Source: Brevundimonas vesicularis (GTDB lineage Bacteria > Pseudomonadota > Alphaproteobacteria > Caulobacterales > Caulobacteraceae). Taken from it: a stretch of 64,000 bases of DNA. Below the pieces are notes generated by a model. That model had not been told where the DNA came from. It ran no database searches and saw only the letters and a program-made list of their open reading frames with translations. Of this stretch, positions 1-10,806 are shown piece after piece. The number at the start of each line of letters is the position of its first letter. Position 1 is the first letter of the stretch. Made by a program: the position numbers and the translations under genes. Where the stretch lies: contig NZ_JACHLJ010000001.1 in assembly GCF_014204545.1 (NCBI RefSeq), positions 434,001-498,000 on the forward strand, in the 5' to 3' direction.

Positions 1-354
1 CGGACGGACGGGCTGTGGCAGGCGACCTGTTTCGAGGCGTTCGTGCGGACGGCGGGCGGCTATGTCGAATACAATCTGTCGCCGTCGGGGGCGTGGGCGG
101 CCTATCGGTTCGACAGCTATCGCGAGGGGATGCGGGATCTGGAGATGCTCGCGCCCTTCATCGTGACGCGGTCGGCGCCCGGACAGTTCGTGCTGACGGC
201 GGACGTGACCTTGCCTGAGGATGCGGGCGATGCCGTGGGGTTGGCGGCGGTGATCCGGGGCGTGGACGGGGCGATCGGCTATTGGGCGCTGGCGCATCCT
301 TCGGATAAGCCGGACTTTCATCATCCCGACTCGTTCGCGCTGGACCTGACATGA
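1..354 (+). CDS. DOMON-like domain protein, C-terminal part (5' end outside window)
   Basis: The frame is open from base 1, so only the last 117 codons are visible. The segment has a Cys-Phe-Glu-Ala-Phe motif near its visible start, then a beta-rich stretch (YVEYNLSPSGAWAAYRFDSY) and ends in HPDSFALDLT. This resembles the small proteobacterial DOMON-like proteins, usually of unknown ligand and often placed beside cell-wall recycling genes. Its stop codon overlaps the start of the NamZ-like gene by four bases (ATGA), so the two are probably translated together. The function is not known. The family call is recalled from pattern, not searched. Confidence 0.6.
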   Translation, partial: RTDGLWQATCFEAFVRTAGGYVEYNLSPSGAWAAYRFDSYREGMRDLEMLAPFIVTRSAPGQFVLTADVTLPEDAGDAVGLAAVIRGVDGAIGYWALAHPSDKPDFHHPDSFALDLT

Positions 355-1553
355 ACTTCGGCCTCGACCGCCTTTTGTCCGACGACGCCCTGAGGGCGCA
401 GCTGAAGGGGCGGCGCGTGGCCTTGCTGGCGCATCCGGCGTCGGTGACGAAGGATTTGACCTACGCGGTGGACGCTTTGGCCGCCTGGCCCGAGATCAGT
501 CTGACCGCCGCCTTTGGCCCGCAGCACGGGATGAAGGGCGATCTGCAGGACAATATGATGGAAAGCCCGGATTATCGTGATCCGGTGCACGGCTTTCCCG
601 TCTTCAGCCTGTACGGCGAGGTGCGGCGGCCGCGCGATGAATGGATGGCCGAATTCGACGTGCTGCTGGTCGATCTGCAGGACCTGGGCTGCCGCATCTA
701 CACCTATGTGACGACCCTTCTGTACGTGCTGGAGGCGGCGGCGAAGCACGGCAAGTCGGTCTGGGTGCTGGACCGGCCCAATCCGGCGGGGCGGCCGGTC
801 GAGGGGATGACGCTGAAGCCCGGCTGGGAAAGCTTCGTCGGGGCCGGGCCGATGCCGATGCGCCACGGCATGACGATGGGCGAACTGGGCCTGTGGTTCA
901 TCGACCAGTTCAAGCTGACTGTGGATTACAAGGTGGTGGAGATGCAGGGCTGGGCGCCCGAGGCGGGGCCGGGCTTCGGCTGGCCGCAGCTGGACCGGTC
1001 GTGGGTCAATCCCAGCCCGAACGCGCCGAACCTGTCGATGGCGCGCGCCTATGCGGGCACGGTGATGCTGGAAGGCGCGACCCTGTCGGAAGGGCGGGGG
1101 ACGACACGGCCGCTGGAGCTGTTCGGGGCGCCCGATATCGATGCGCGGGCGGTCATCGCGGAAATGCAAGCCTTGGCGCCGGACTGGCTGGGCGGCTGCA
1201 TCTTGCGCGACATGTGGTTCGAGCCGACCTTCCATAAGCACGTCGGAAAGCTGTGCAGCGGGGTGCAGATCCACGTCGATCACCCTGGCTATGACCATGC
1301 CGCCTTCAAGCCGTGGCGGGTTCAGGCCCTGGGCTTCAAGGCGATCCGGCGGTTGTATCCAGACTACGACCTGTGGCGGGATTTTCCGTACGAGTATGCC
1401 TTCGGCAAACTGCCTATCGACGTGATCAACGGCGGGTCGGGCCTGCGGGAATGGGTGGACGACGCAGCGGCGACGCCCGGCGATCTGGATGCCGCAACGC
1501 AGCCGGACGAGGGGGCGTGGGAGGAGGCCCGGAGACCGTTCCTGCTGTATTGA
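351..1553 (+). CDS. namZ: DUF1343 / NamZ-type exo-beta-N-acetylmuramidase
   Basis: The 400-residue product has the DUF1343 signature order: RVALLAHPASVT near residue 20, FGPQHGMKGDLQDNM near 55, [19 protein letters not shown] near 105 and WVLDRPNPAGR near 140. Characterised family members (NamZ) remove terminal N-acetylmuramic acid from peptidoglycan fragments, so a role in cell-wall turnover or recycling is likely. No N-terminal signal peptide is visible (it begins MNFGLDRLLSDD), so this copy may act in the cytoplasm. The start overlaps the preceding stop by ATGA. Length is normal for the family. The enzymatic assignment rests on the family and is not proven by residues I can verify. Confidence 0.85.
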   Translation: MNFGLDRLLSDDALRAQLKGRRVALLAHPASVTKDLTYAVDALAAWPEISLTAAFGPQHGMKGDLQDNMMESPDYRDPVHGFPVFSLYGEVRRPRDEWMAEFDVLLVDLQDLGCRIYTYVTTLLYVLEAAAKHGKSVWVLDRPNPAGRPVEGMTLKPGWESFVGAGPMPMRHGMTMGELGLWFIDQFKLTVDYKVVEMQGWAPEAGPGFGWPQLDRSWVNPSPNAPNLSMARAYAGTVMLEGATLSEGRGTTRPLELFGAPDIDARAVIAEMQALAPDWLGGCILRDMWFEPTFHKHVGKLCSGVQIHVDHPGYDHAAFKPWRVQALGFKAIRRLYPDYDLWRDFPYEYAFGKLPIDVINGGSGLREWVDDAAATPGDLDAATQPDEGAWEEARRPFLLY

Positions 1554-1615
1554 AGCCCGCCCAAACTTCGCCATGAACGCGGCATCACCTCGCGGTTGGA
1601 TTGTGGAGGGGCGTC

Positions 1616-2299
1616 ATGATTGGAATGATCCTAGCGGCCGCGCTGTTGTCGCAGCAGGCGCCTGCCGGCCTGAGCGCCGAGGCGAGAGCGCTTGTTGCGC
1701 CAGTCGCTGAGGCGATCGCAGCCGAGAAGGCGCGGCAGGCCGCCTTGCCGCCGCCAACGACAGATCGTGAGCGGCTCGAACGTATGGGCGCGCTGGATCA
1801 GGTCGGCAGGCGCGCGTTTACGGTGCTGGATTTCAGCGCCCTGCCTGCCGACGAGCGGCAATCCGCTGAGACCTTGGCGTGGGCGGACATCAACGCGGTG
1901 GACAAGGCCTTGCTGGACGAGCTTTTGACCATGGTTCCGGCTGAAGGGTGGTTCAGGAAATCGGTGTATGGAGAAAGGGCTGCGGGAGCCGCCTTCCTGA
2001 TCATTCAGCATTCCGATCTGGAAAACTGGCGACGGTTCGTTCCCGTGCTGGAGCCGCTGGTCGCGCAGGGCGAGGTCGAGGGTCAGAGCTATGGCCTGAT
2101 GTACGACCGGCTGGCGATCAACGAAGGCCGCCCGCAGCGTTACGGCACGCAGATGACCTGCAAGGAGGGGCGCTGGGTGGTCGACACGCTGGAGGATCCC
2201 GAGCGCGTCGAGCAATGGCGCCGTGAGATGAAGTTTCCATGGACGCTGGCGGAATATGAGGCGCGCTTCAGGGACTATCCGCCTTGCACCCAACAATAG
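1616..2299 (+). CDS. DUF6624-like hypothetical protein with signal-like N-terminus
   Basis: The product has 227 residues. I chose the ATG at 1616 because GGAGGGG lies five bases upstream; an in-frame TTG at 1601 has no such site. The N-terminus (MIGMILAAALLSQQAPAGLSA) looks like a short signal peptide, which suggests export. The middle contains ERMGALDQVGRRA and GAAFLIIQHSD, and the tail includes QRYGTQMTCKEGRWVVD. These match my memory of the DUF6624 pattern (a paired Asp-Gln...Arg and an Ile-Ile-Gln-His segment). Function is unknown. It seems to be a single-gene unit, with the ahpC regulatory region downstream. Confidence 0.65.
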   Translation: MIGMILAAALLSQQAPAGLSAEARALVAPVAEAIAAEKARQAALPPPTTDRERLERMGALDQVGRRAFTVLDFSALPADERQSAETLAWADINAVDKALLDELLTMVPAEGWFRKSVYGERAAGAAFLIIQHSDLENWRRFVPVLEPLVAQGEVEGQSYGLMYDRLAINEGRPQRYGTQMTCKEGRWVVDTLEDPERVEQWRREMKFPWTLAEYEARFRDYPPCTQQ

Positions 2300-2304
2300 G
2301 CGGC

Positions 2305-2332
2305 ATAACCAAAATCTATTGCGCATCTGCAA
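2305..2332 (+). promoter_or_regulatory. Possible OxyR/LysR-type operator upstream of ahpC
   Basis: ATAA-N7-CTAT (2305-2319) is one base away from the OxyR half-site pair ATAG-N7-CTAT and is directly followed by the interrupted palindrome TTGC-N6-GCAA (2319-2332). The sites lie about 75-100 bases before the ahpC start. OxyR commonly controls ahpC in proteobacteria. The third and fourth OxyR quarter-sites are not recognisable, so this is only a candidate. Confidence 0.3.
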
Positions 2333-2406
2333 ATAAGTGATTGGGCTTATTTGGTGCGGTGCGGTAGGGAGGGGGCCTCCCAACCACCTTGCATTGGATT
2401 TTGCGC

Positions 2407-2970
2407 ATGGCCCTCATCAACACGACCATCAAACCCTTTACGGCCGAAGCCTATAAGGGCGGCAAATTCCTGACGGTCACGGACGCCGACGTCGCGGGCA
2501 AGTGGGCGATCTTCTTCTTCTATCCGGCAGACTTCACCTTCGTGTGCCCGACCGAGCTGGAAGACCTGGCCGACCACTATGCCGAGTTCCAGAAGCTGGG
2601 CGTCGAGATCTATTCGGTGTCGACCGACACCCACTTCTCGCACAAGGCCTGGCACGACTCGTCGCCGGCGATCGGCAAGATCGAATACACGATGCTGGGC
2701 GACCCGTCGGGTCTGGTGACCAACAACTTCGACGCCATGCGTCCGGGCGTGGGCCTGGCCGACCGCGCGACCTTCCTGGTCGATCCGGACGGCGTGATCC
2801 AGTTCACCGAGACGACGTCGGAAGGCATCGGCCGCAACGCCGCCGAACTGCTGCGCAAGGTCAAGGCCGCCCAGTATGTGCGTTCGCACCCCGGTGAAGT
2901 CTGCCCGGCCAAGTGGGAAGAAGGCGAAGCCACCCTGGCGCCGTCGCTCGACCTCGTCGGCAAGATCTAA
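2407..2970 (+). CDS. ahpC: Alkyl hydroperoxide reductase subunit C (2-Cys peroxiredoxin)
   Basis: The 187-residue length is exactly typical of AhpC. The peroxidatic cysteine is C47 in DFTFVCPTE and the resolving cysteine is C166 in GEVCPAKW. The YF-type and GGLG-type regions expected of robust, redox-sensitive bacterial Prx are at the expected places. It reduces hydrogen peroxide and organic hydroperoxides in the cytoplasm and is recycled by AhpF, encoded next. I chose ATG 2407 ([11 protein letters not shown]) over an upstream TTG because it matches family N-termini. A strong hairpin terminator follows, so ahpC can be made in excess over ahpF. Confidence 0.97.
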   Translation: MALINTTIKPFTAEAYKGGKFLTVTDADVAGKWAIFFFYPADFTFVCPTELEDLADHYAEFQKLGVEIYSVSTDTHFSHKAWHDSSPAIGKIEYTMLGDPSGLVTNNFDAMRPGVGLADRATFLVDPDGVIQFTETTSEGIGRNAAELLRKVKAAQYVRSHPGEVCPAKWEEGEATLAPSLDLVGKI

Positions 2971-3041
2971 GACCCCAAGTTGGGCCGGCGGCGTTTCGAT
3001 GTCGCCGGCCGGGACGCCTGATCCTGTCGGGCGTTCGCAGA

Positions 3042-3082
3042 GGCCGCGGGGTGCGTAGCGTTTCCAGCCCCGCGGCCTTTTT
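3042..3082 (+). terminator. Rho-independent terminator / attenuator between ahpC and ahpF
   Basis: GGCCGCGGGG (3042-3051) pairs perfectly with CCCCGCGGCC (3068-3077), followed by five T residues (3078-3082). A second perfect 8-bp hairpin without a T run (GGCCGGCG 2983-2990 with CGCCGGCC 3003-3010) lies just upstream, 12 bases after the ahpC stop. The arrangement predicts partial termination after ahpC. Confidence 0.8.
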
Positions 3083-3149
3083 GCGTCCTGTCCTCGCCCG
3101 AAGCGGCTTGAAGGCGGCGCTCAACCTATTGAATTTCGAGGAGCATCCG

Positions 3150-4739
3150 ATGCTAGACGCCAATCTGAAATCCCAGCTCGAAGCCTACCTCAAGAACATC
3201 GTCCATCCCGTCGAACTGGTCGCCTCGCTGGGCGCGGGGCCCAAGTCGATCGAGCTGAAGACCCTGCTGGAGGAGATCGTCTCGGTCTCGCACGGCAAGG
3301 TGGAGATGGGCCGCGACTATGACGACGAGCGCCAGCCCAGCTTCCTGATCCGGCGCAAGGGCACGGACATCGGCGTGCGGTTCGCGGGCATTCCGCTGGG
3401 CCACGAGTTCACCTCGCTGGTGCTGGCCCTGCTGCACGTCGGCGGCCATCCGTCCAAGGCGGCGCAGGAGGTGATCCAGCAGGTCAGGGACCTGGACGGC
3501 GACTATGTGTTCGAGACCTATTTCTCGCTGTCGTGCCAGAACTGCCCGGACGTGGTGCAGGCGCTCAACCTGATGAGCGTGATCAATCCGCGCATCAAAC
3601 ACGTCGCCATCGAGGGCGGCCTGTTCAAGGACGAGGTCGAGGAACGCAAGATCATGGCCGTGCCGACGGTCTTCCTGAACGGCGAACTGTTCGGTCAGGG
3701 CCGGATGGAGCTGGAGCAGATCGTCGCCAAGCTGGATTCCGGCGCCGAGGCCCGTGCGGCCGAGCGTCTGAAGTCCAAGGATCCGTTCGAGGTTCTGGTG
3801 GTCGGCGGCGGGCCGGCCGGGGCGGCGGCCGCCATCTATACGGCGCGTAAGGGCATTCGCACAGGCGTCGTCGCCGAACGCTTCGGCGGACAGGTGCTGG
3901 ACACAATGGCGATCGAGAACTTCGTTTCGGTCCCCTACACCGAGGGGCCCAAGCTGGCGGCCCATCTGGAGCAACACGTCCGCGAGTATGAAGTGGACCT
4001 GATGAACCTGCAGAAGGCGGCCAAGCTGATCCCGGCCAAGGTTGCGGGCGGCTTGCATGAGGTGGTGCTGGAGAACGGCGCCAGCCTGAAATCACGGACC
4101 GTCATCCTGTCGACCGGCGCGCGCTGGCGCCAGATGAACGTGCCTGGCGAGGATCAGTACAAGAACAAGGGCGTGGCCTATTGCCCGCACTGCGACGGGC
4201 CGTTGTTCAAGGGCAAGCGGGTGGCGGTGATCGGCGGCGGCAACTCCGGCGTCGAGGCGGCGATCGACCTGGCGGGCATCGTGGCCCATGTGACCCTGAT
4301 CGAATACGACAGCGAGCTGCGGGCCGATGCGGTGCTGCAGCGCAAGCTGGCGAGCCTGCCGAACGTGCGGATCGTGACCTCGGCCCTGACGACCCAGGTG
4401 CAGGGCGACGGCGAGAAGGTGACGGGCCTGTCCTACAAGGACCGCAACTCCGACGCCCATCACGACGTCGATCTGGAAGGCATCTTCGTGCAGATCGGTC
4501 TGGTCCCGAACACCGAATGGCTGCACGGCGCGGTGGGCCTGACCCCGCGCGGCGAGATCGAGGTGGACCACCGCGGCGAGACCTCGCAGCCGGGCATCTT
4601 CGCCGCGGGCGACGCGACGACCGTGCCCTACAAGCAGATCGTCATCGCCATGGGCGAGGGGTCAAAGGCGGGTCTGTCGGCCTTCGACTACATGATCCGC
4701 ACCGAGCCGGCGAAAGAAGCGGTGGTCGAACCGGCGTGA
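3150..4739 (+). CDS. ahpF: Alkyl hydroperoxide reductase subunit F
   Basis: This 529-residue flavoprotein transfers electrons from NADH to AhpC. The N-terminal thioredoxin-like domains (about 1-200) carry the redox pair C129-C132 in SCQNCPD. Next come an FAD-binding VVGGGPAG motif near residue 215, the second redox pair C345-C348 in YCPHCDG, an NAD-binding VIGGGNSG motif near 360 and the closing FAD motif [10 protein letters not shown]. The start is ATG 3150, preceded by GAGGAGC; the frame is open further upstream but that part has no family similarity. Length and motif order are those of full-length AhpF. It may be expressed partly by readthrough from ahpC. Confidence 0.97.
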   Translation: MLDANLKSQLEAYLKNIVHPVELVASLGAGPKSIELKTLLEEIVSVSHGKVEMGRDYDDERQPSFLIRRKGTDIGVRFAGIPLGHEFTSLVLALLHVGGHPSKAAQEVIQQVRDLDGDYVFETYFSLSCQNCPDVVQALNLMSVINPRIKHVAIEGGLFKDEVEERKIMAVPTVFLNGELFGQGRMELEQIVAKLDSGAEARAAERLKSKDPFEVLVVGGGPAGAAAAIYTARKGIRTGVVAERFGGQVLDTMAIENFVSVPYTEGPKLAAHLEQHVREYEVDLMNLQKAAKLIPAKVAGGLHEVVLENGASLKSRTVILSTGARWRQMNVPGEDQYKNKGVAYCPHCDGPLFKGKRVAVIGGGNSGVEAAIDLAGIVAHVTLIEYDSELRADAVLQRKLASLPNVRIVTSALTTQVQGDGEKVTGLSYKDRNSDAHHDVDLEGIFVQIGLVPNTEWLHGAVGLTPRGEIEVDHRGETSQPGIFAAGDATTVPYKQIVIAMGEGSKAGLSAFDYMIRTEPAKEAVVEPA

Positions 4740-4743
4740 TCGC

Positions 4744-5019
4744 TTAACGGTGAGGGCAACCGGGCCAGCAGCAGGGGCGGCGTTTGCCGTCGCTTAAGCT
4801 CGCCCGGCCCCAATCCAGCCGTTTGCGCCGGGTTTCCGACTTCTTGGCGGACTCGATCCAGCAGATCCATTCGTTGCGGGCCAGGGGTGTGATGTCGCGC
4901 CAGGTCGCCAAGGCTTCGGGCGCGGCGACCAGCGATGCGCGCAGGTCGTGCGACAAGTCGTGAACCACGCCGCCGGGGATGTCGGTCGCATCGGCCAGGC
5001 CCATTTGTCGCAGCGACAC
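4744..5019 (-). CDS. YdeI/OmpD-associated-type small protein
   Basis: The product has 91 residues. The core ALATWRDITPLARNEWICWIESAKKSETR is the hallmark of the YdeI/OmpD-associated domain, which usually ends, as here, in a short Arg/Lys/Cys-rich tail (RRPCCWPGCPHR). Molecular function is unknown; one member has been linked to antimicrobial peptide tolerance. The start is a GTG at 5019, with a possible ATG five codons later; neither has a strong ribosome site. It begins 21 bases after the end of the frameshifted outer-membrane gene on the same strand and may be co-transcribed with it. It ends five bases from the convergent ahpF stop. Confidence 0.7.
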   Translation of the reverse strand: MSLRQMGLADATDIPGGVVHDLSHDLRASLVAAPEALATWRDITPLARNEWICWIESAKKSETRRKRLDWGRASLSDGKRRPCCWPGCPHR

Positions 5020-5039
5020 GTCTGATCCGCAACGGCGAT

Positions 5040-5857
5040 CTAGAACCGTCGTGCAAGACCGACGCCGAACTCCACATCCGGACTGTCGTCGTTCAGGCCG
5101 AAGTTGAGGCCGAAATCCAGCTGGGCGTCGGGCAGGGACGGGGGCGACCAGACGGCGGTCAGGTCGAAGGTCGACGGCGTGGTCGGGGCGACGGCATCAT
5201 CGTCGCGGCTGATCCAGAGTTCGGCGCCAACGTCCCATTGGCCGAAGCCGCGTCCCACGCCGGCGACCATCGTATAGGCGCCATGGCGGCCGTCGCGCTG
5301 CGCGTCCGAGACCCAATCGATCTCGGGCGACAGGCTCAGGGTCCAGTCGTCGTTCAGCGGGATGGAGACCGGCACGATGACGCCGCCCTCGAAACCGTCG
5401 GCGCGAATGTGCGCGCACCTGTCGGCGCGGTGATGAAGCCGGAAATCGCGACGGACAGGCCCGAGCCATCGGGGTTCTTCAGCGAATGGCGCAGGCCGAG
5501 ACTGAGATCGCCGATGCCCTCAGCCACATCACGGTCGCCGGTCGCGCGGTCGAGGGTTCGTTCGTGGTTCCAGGTCGTGAGCCCAAGCTGAAGCTCAGTC
5601 AGGCCCGTCAGCCCATAGCGCACGGACAGATCGCCGGCGTCCCAGGTGTCGGTCCGTGTGCTGTCGTCCGTCTGACGCGCGCCGTCGAACAGGCCGAGCT
5701 CGACCTGCCAGCGGCCCTTGGCGAGGATGCAGGCAGGCGTGCCCTTGCCGGGGCGATCGGCGCAGAAATCGCGCTCTGGCGCGGGAGTCGACTGAGCCGC
5801 CACGGCCGTGGGCAAGGCCAGGGAGGCGATCAAGGCGATCAGAAGGGGCGGACGCAT
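5040..5857 (-). pseudogene. Outer-membrane 'transporter' family beta-barrel protein, frameshifted
   Basis: Two overlapping frames together encode one protein of about 270 residues. The N-terminal part (5857 down to about 5405) begins MRPPLLIALIASLALPTAVAAQS, a clear signal peptide, and continues with alternating beta-strands. The C-terminal part (about 5400 to 5040) continues with GFEGGVIVPVSIPLNDDW and ends in GVGLARRF, a terminal Phe typical of outer-membrane barrels. The join lies near 5400-5408, where one missing base (or two extra) shifts the frame after ITAPTGART. The family resembles the phenol-degradation-type (MetA-like) outer-membrane transporters. It may be a real inactivating mutation or a sequencing error. 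An in-frame ATG at 5890 is a less likely start. Confidence 0.7.
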
Positions 5858-5930
5858 GGCGAATCTCGCAGCGATGTCTCGCCCGATCATGCCGCCCGCG
5901 CCTTAATCAGCCGTGATGGTGGACCGAATG

Positions 5931-6581
5931 TCAGGCCGGCTTTTCTTCCAGACGCTTGTCCAGATAGGCGCCGACGCGGGTTTCGACCGCGCTCATATGG
6001 TCCTGCCAGAAGTGGCTGGCGCCCTCTTCCAGTTCGTAGTCGATGATGATGCCCTTTTGGGTGCGCAGCTTGTTGACCACGCGCTCAACCTCGACCGGCG
6101 GGACGATAGTGTCGGCCGTGCCGTGCAGGAACAGGCCGGACGCCGGGCAGGGCGCCAGGAAGCTGAAGTCGTACATGTTCGACGGCGGCGAGACCGAGAT
6201 GAAGCCGTCCGTCTCGGGGCGACGCATCAGAAGCTGCATGCCGATGTAGGCGCCGAACTGATAGCCGGCGACCCAGGTCTGGCTGGCGCCGGGATTATTG
6301 GCCTGGAGCCAGTCGAGGGCAGTAGCGGCGTCGGCCAGCTCGCCGATGCCCGAATCAAACTCGCCCTGCGACTTGCCGACGCCGCGCGAGTTGTAGCGCA
6401 GGGTCGCAAAGCCACGCTGCTGGAACAACTGGTGCAGGGTGACCGCCACCGGGTTGTTCATATGCCCGCCCGCCTTGGGGTGCGGGTGCAGGATCAGCGC
6501 GATCGGTGCGTTCGGGCGCTTGCCCGGGGAATAGCGGCCTTCGATGCGACCGGAGGCGCCGGGCAGGATGACTTCAGGCAT
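5931..6581 (-). CDS. Alpha/beta hydrolase (COG2945-type) lacking the nucleophilic serine
   Basis: The 216-residue product has the alpha/beta-hydrolase order: strand plus oxyanion segment LILHPHPKAGG (residues 29-39), YNSRGVGKSQG (63-73), the nucleophile-elbow position AGYQFGA (105-111), the acid in HGTADTIVP (D157) and the histidine in GASHFW (H190). The elbow normally reads G-x-S-x-G. Here the codon is CAG, giving Gln108 in place of Ser, while Asp and His are retained. It may be a non-catalytic member or use another mechanism. It is divergent from iscR, and its promoter shares the 160-base intergenic region with the suf operon. Confidence 0.85.
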   Translation of the reverse strand: MPEVILPGASGRIEGRYSPGKRPNAPIALILHPHPKAGGHMNNPVAVTLHQLFQQRGFATLRYNSRGVGKSQGEFDSGIGELADAATALDWLQANNPGASQTWVAGYQFGAYIGMQLLMRRPETDGFISVSPPSNMYDFSFLAPCPASGLFLHGTADTIVPPVEVERVVNKLRTQKGIIIDYELEEGASHFWQDHMSAVETRVGAYLDKRLEEKPA

Positions 6582-6624
6582 AGGGGCTCTGGAATCCGTT
6601 CAACTGTCATTTCGCGAGTGCGTA

Positions 6625-6659
6625 ATACTTGACCGCAGAGGTGGGACTTTCTAAGTCCC
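6625..6659 (+). promoter_or_regulatory. Probable iscR/suf operon control region (IscR-like half-site and palindrome)
   Basis: ATACTTGACC (6625-6634) fits nine of ten positions of the left half of the type 1 IscR site (ATAsyyGACT). It overlaps TTGACC (6629-6634), a good -35-like hexamer. Nine bases later lies a perfect inverted repeat, GGGACTT-TCT-AAGTCCC (6643-6659). The site is about 80-115 bases upstream of iscR, which would suit autoregulation by IscR. A -10 element is not obvious. Confidence 0.45.
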
Positions 6660-6739
6660 TCCGCAAGCGCGCCGCCTTTGCGAAGGCGCGGGTTCTAGCA
6701 CAGGAGCCCCGAAAAGCGCGCAATTTTTGAAGGTGCGAA

Positions 6740-7219
6740 ATGCGTCTGTCGACCAAGGGACGATACGCCGTGATGGCGATGGCCGATCTGGCGAAGAACG
6801 GATGCGGCGAGAGCGGCGAAATCCGGGCGGTTTCGCTGGCCGAGATCGCCGCGCGCCAGGAGATTTCGCTGAGCTATCTGGAGCAGTTGTTCGCCCGTCT
6901 GAGGAAGAGCGAACTGGTCAAGAGCGTGCGCGGACCAGGTGGCGGATACCGTTTGGCCAAGGCGGCGCACGAGACGGTGGTCGCCGAGATCGTGCTGGCG
7001 GTGGATGAACCGATCCGGGCGACGCGATGCGTGGCGCATGGCTCGCCCAAGGGCTGCATGCTGGCCGGCGAACGCTGCATCACCCACAATCTTTGGGAAG
7101 ACCTGGGCGACGAAATCCATCGCTATCTGGCCGGCGTGTCGCTGGAGGATGTGGTGATGAACCGCACGGGCCAGCGCCGGCGCAATGTCGAGGCCTCTGC
7201 CGTGGGGGTCGCGGCATGA
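6740..7219 (+). CDS. iscR: Rrf2-family regulator IscR
   Basis: This 159-residue winged-helix regulator begins MRLSTKGRYAVMAM, the standard Rrf2/IscR start, with the recognition helix around ISLSYLEQLFARLRKSELV (42-60) and the wing GPGGGYRL (65-72). Three cysteines (C97, C106, C113) followed by H116 sit where IscR binds its [2Fe-2S] cluster, so it should sense Fe-S status. It heads the suf operon, as in many alphaproteobacteria, and probably represses it when clusters are plentiful. GAAGG precedes the ATG. The final ATGA overlaps the start of the first cysteine desulfurase. Confidence 0.93.
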   Translation: MRLSTKGRYAVMAMADLAKNGCGESGEIRAVSLAEIAARQEISLSYLEQLFARLRKSELVKSVRGPGGGYRLAKAAHETVVAEIVLAVDEPIRATRCVAHGSPKGCMLAGERCITHNLWEDLGDEIHRYLAGVSLEDVVMNRTGQRRRNVEASAVGVAA

Positions 7220-8354
7220 GCGGCGTCTATCTGGACTACAACGCCTCGGGCCTGGTGCGGCCGGAGGTGTTGGAGATCATGGCCAGGGCCCTGGCCGACA
7301 ACGGCAATCCGTCGGCGGTCCATGCCGCCGGCCGGCGGGCGCGGGCGCGGGTCGAAACCGCGCGGGCGCAGGTCGCGGACCTGGTCGGGGCCGATCCGAC
7401 GGCGGTGGTGTTCAACTCGGGCGGCACCGAGGCTAATGCCCAAGGCATCGCCAGCGCCTTGGCGGCGGGATACGAGCGATTGGTCGTGTCGGCGACCGAG
7501 CATCCGTGCGTGGCCGAGACGGCGGCGAATGCGGGCGCGTCGGTCGAGGTCCTGCCGGTTGATGCCGACGGGGTGGTCGATCTGGAGTGGCTGGCGGAGG
7601 CGCTGAGCCGTCCGGGCCGGGCCGTGGTCGCCATCCATCATGCGAACAACGAAAGCGGCGTCATCCAGCCGATCGCCGAGGCGGCGGCTCTGGTGCGGGC
7701 GGCGGGCGGCTGGCTGCATGTCGACGCAATCCAGTCGGCGGGCAAGATCGCGGTCGATATGCGCGCGCTGGACGCGGACACCCTGACCCTGTCGGCGCAC
7801 AAGCTGGGCGGGGCGCAGGGCGTGGGCGCCCTGATCTTCAAGGAAGGTCTGTCGGGCGTGCGGATTTTGCACGGCGCGGGGCAGGAGCGGGGCCTGCGCG
7901 CCGGGACCGAGAATGTCCCGGGCATCGCCGGGTTCGGCGTCGCGGCCGATTGCGCCGCGCGGGATCTGGAGACGATGGCCTCGCATGTCGCTTGGCGCGA
8001 TGCAGCCGAAGCCAAGGTCAAGGCCGCGGGCGCGACCATCATCGGCGGCGGCGCAGCGCGGCTGCCCAACACCCTGTTTATGGCTGTCGAGGGCTGGGAC
8101 AGTCCGCAGCAACTGATCACCCTGGATATGACGGGCGTGATGGTGTCGGCCGGCTCGGCCTGTTCGTCGGGCAAGGTGAAGCCGTCCAAGACCATCAGCG
8201 CCATGGGCCTGAATGCGCTGGCGACCGGGGGCGTGCGCGTCTCCGGCGGATGGGGCACGGTCGAGAGCGACTGGGCAAGGTTCGCCGACGCCTGGGTCGC
8301 CGCCTATAACAAGCACAAGACGCGCGCCGCCGAGCGCGTGAGAGAGGTCGCCTG

Positions 8355-8355
<1 letters not shown>
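7216..8355 (+). CDS. Cysteine desulfurase, IscS/NifS-like (first of two in the operon)
   Basis: The 379-residue PLP enzyme begins [12 protein letters not shown]. Key residues: the PLP lysine K196 in LSAHKLGG and the catalytic cysteine C316 in [14 protein letters not shown], a longer, flexible Cys loop of the IscS/NifS (group I) type. It would convert cysteine to alanine and enzyme-bound persulfide, donating sulfur to Fe-S assembly or tRNA thiolation. It overlaps iscR by ATGA and sufB by one base. A second, SufS-type desulfurase is encoded further down the same operon, so the two probably have separate sulfur acceptors. A somewhat short length for IscS is the only oddity. Confidence 0.9.
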
Positions 8356-9817
<1,462 letters not shown>

Positions 9818-9821
<4 letters not shown>

Positions 9822-10051
9822 CCAGCTTCCACCAGCGCTTTTTCAATCGTCGGCTAACCGGCTTTTACCCCAAGGGACCGAAGGCGCGTCGTTTTGGTCT
9901 TATCTGCGTCGGCGTTTCCCTTGCTCTTGGCGCAACCGGCCTCGCCTTACTTTTCAATGGGCAGAAGACCTTCGGCCAGATCGTCCTCGGCGCATTGGCC
10001 ATTTTGATCATCGCTTACAACGGCTTTGTGTCCACTCGTTCGGACCTGTGA
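9818..10051 (+). CDS. Small two-helix membrane protein of unknown function inside the suf operon
   Basis: The product has 77 residues and I do not recognise it. It starts at GTG 9818, overlapping the sufB stop by GTGA, and ends five bases before sufC, so it is translationally embedded in the operon. A basic N-terminus ([19 protein letters not shown]) is followed by two likely membrane helices, about residues 26-46 ([20 protein letters not shown]) and 51-70 ([20 protein letters not shown]). Base composition differs from its neighbours: 99 G+C in the 180 bases 9841-10020, about 55%, with many T-ending codons. It may be a lineage-specific insertion. Position suggests a link to Fe-S assembly but does not prove one. 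Confidence 0.65.
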
Positions 10052-10056
10052 GAACT

Positions 10057-10802
<746 letters not shown>

Positions 10803-10806
<4 letters not shown>

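Noticed and set aside
321..1574. Long minus-strand open frame opposite the NamZ gene
   Set aside because: The translation is Arg/His/Gln-rich without any domain, as expected for the complement of GC-rich codons, and the plus-strand frame is clearly a family protein.
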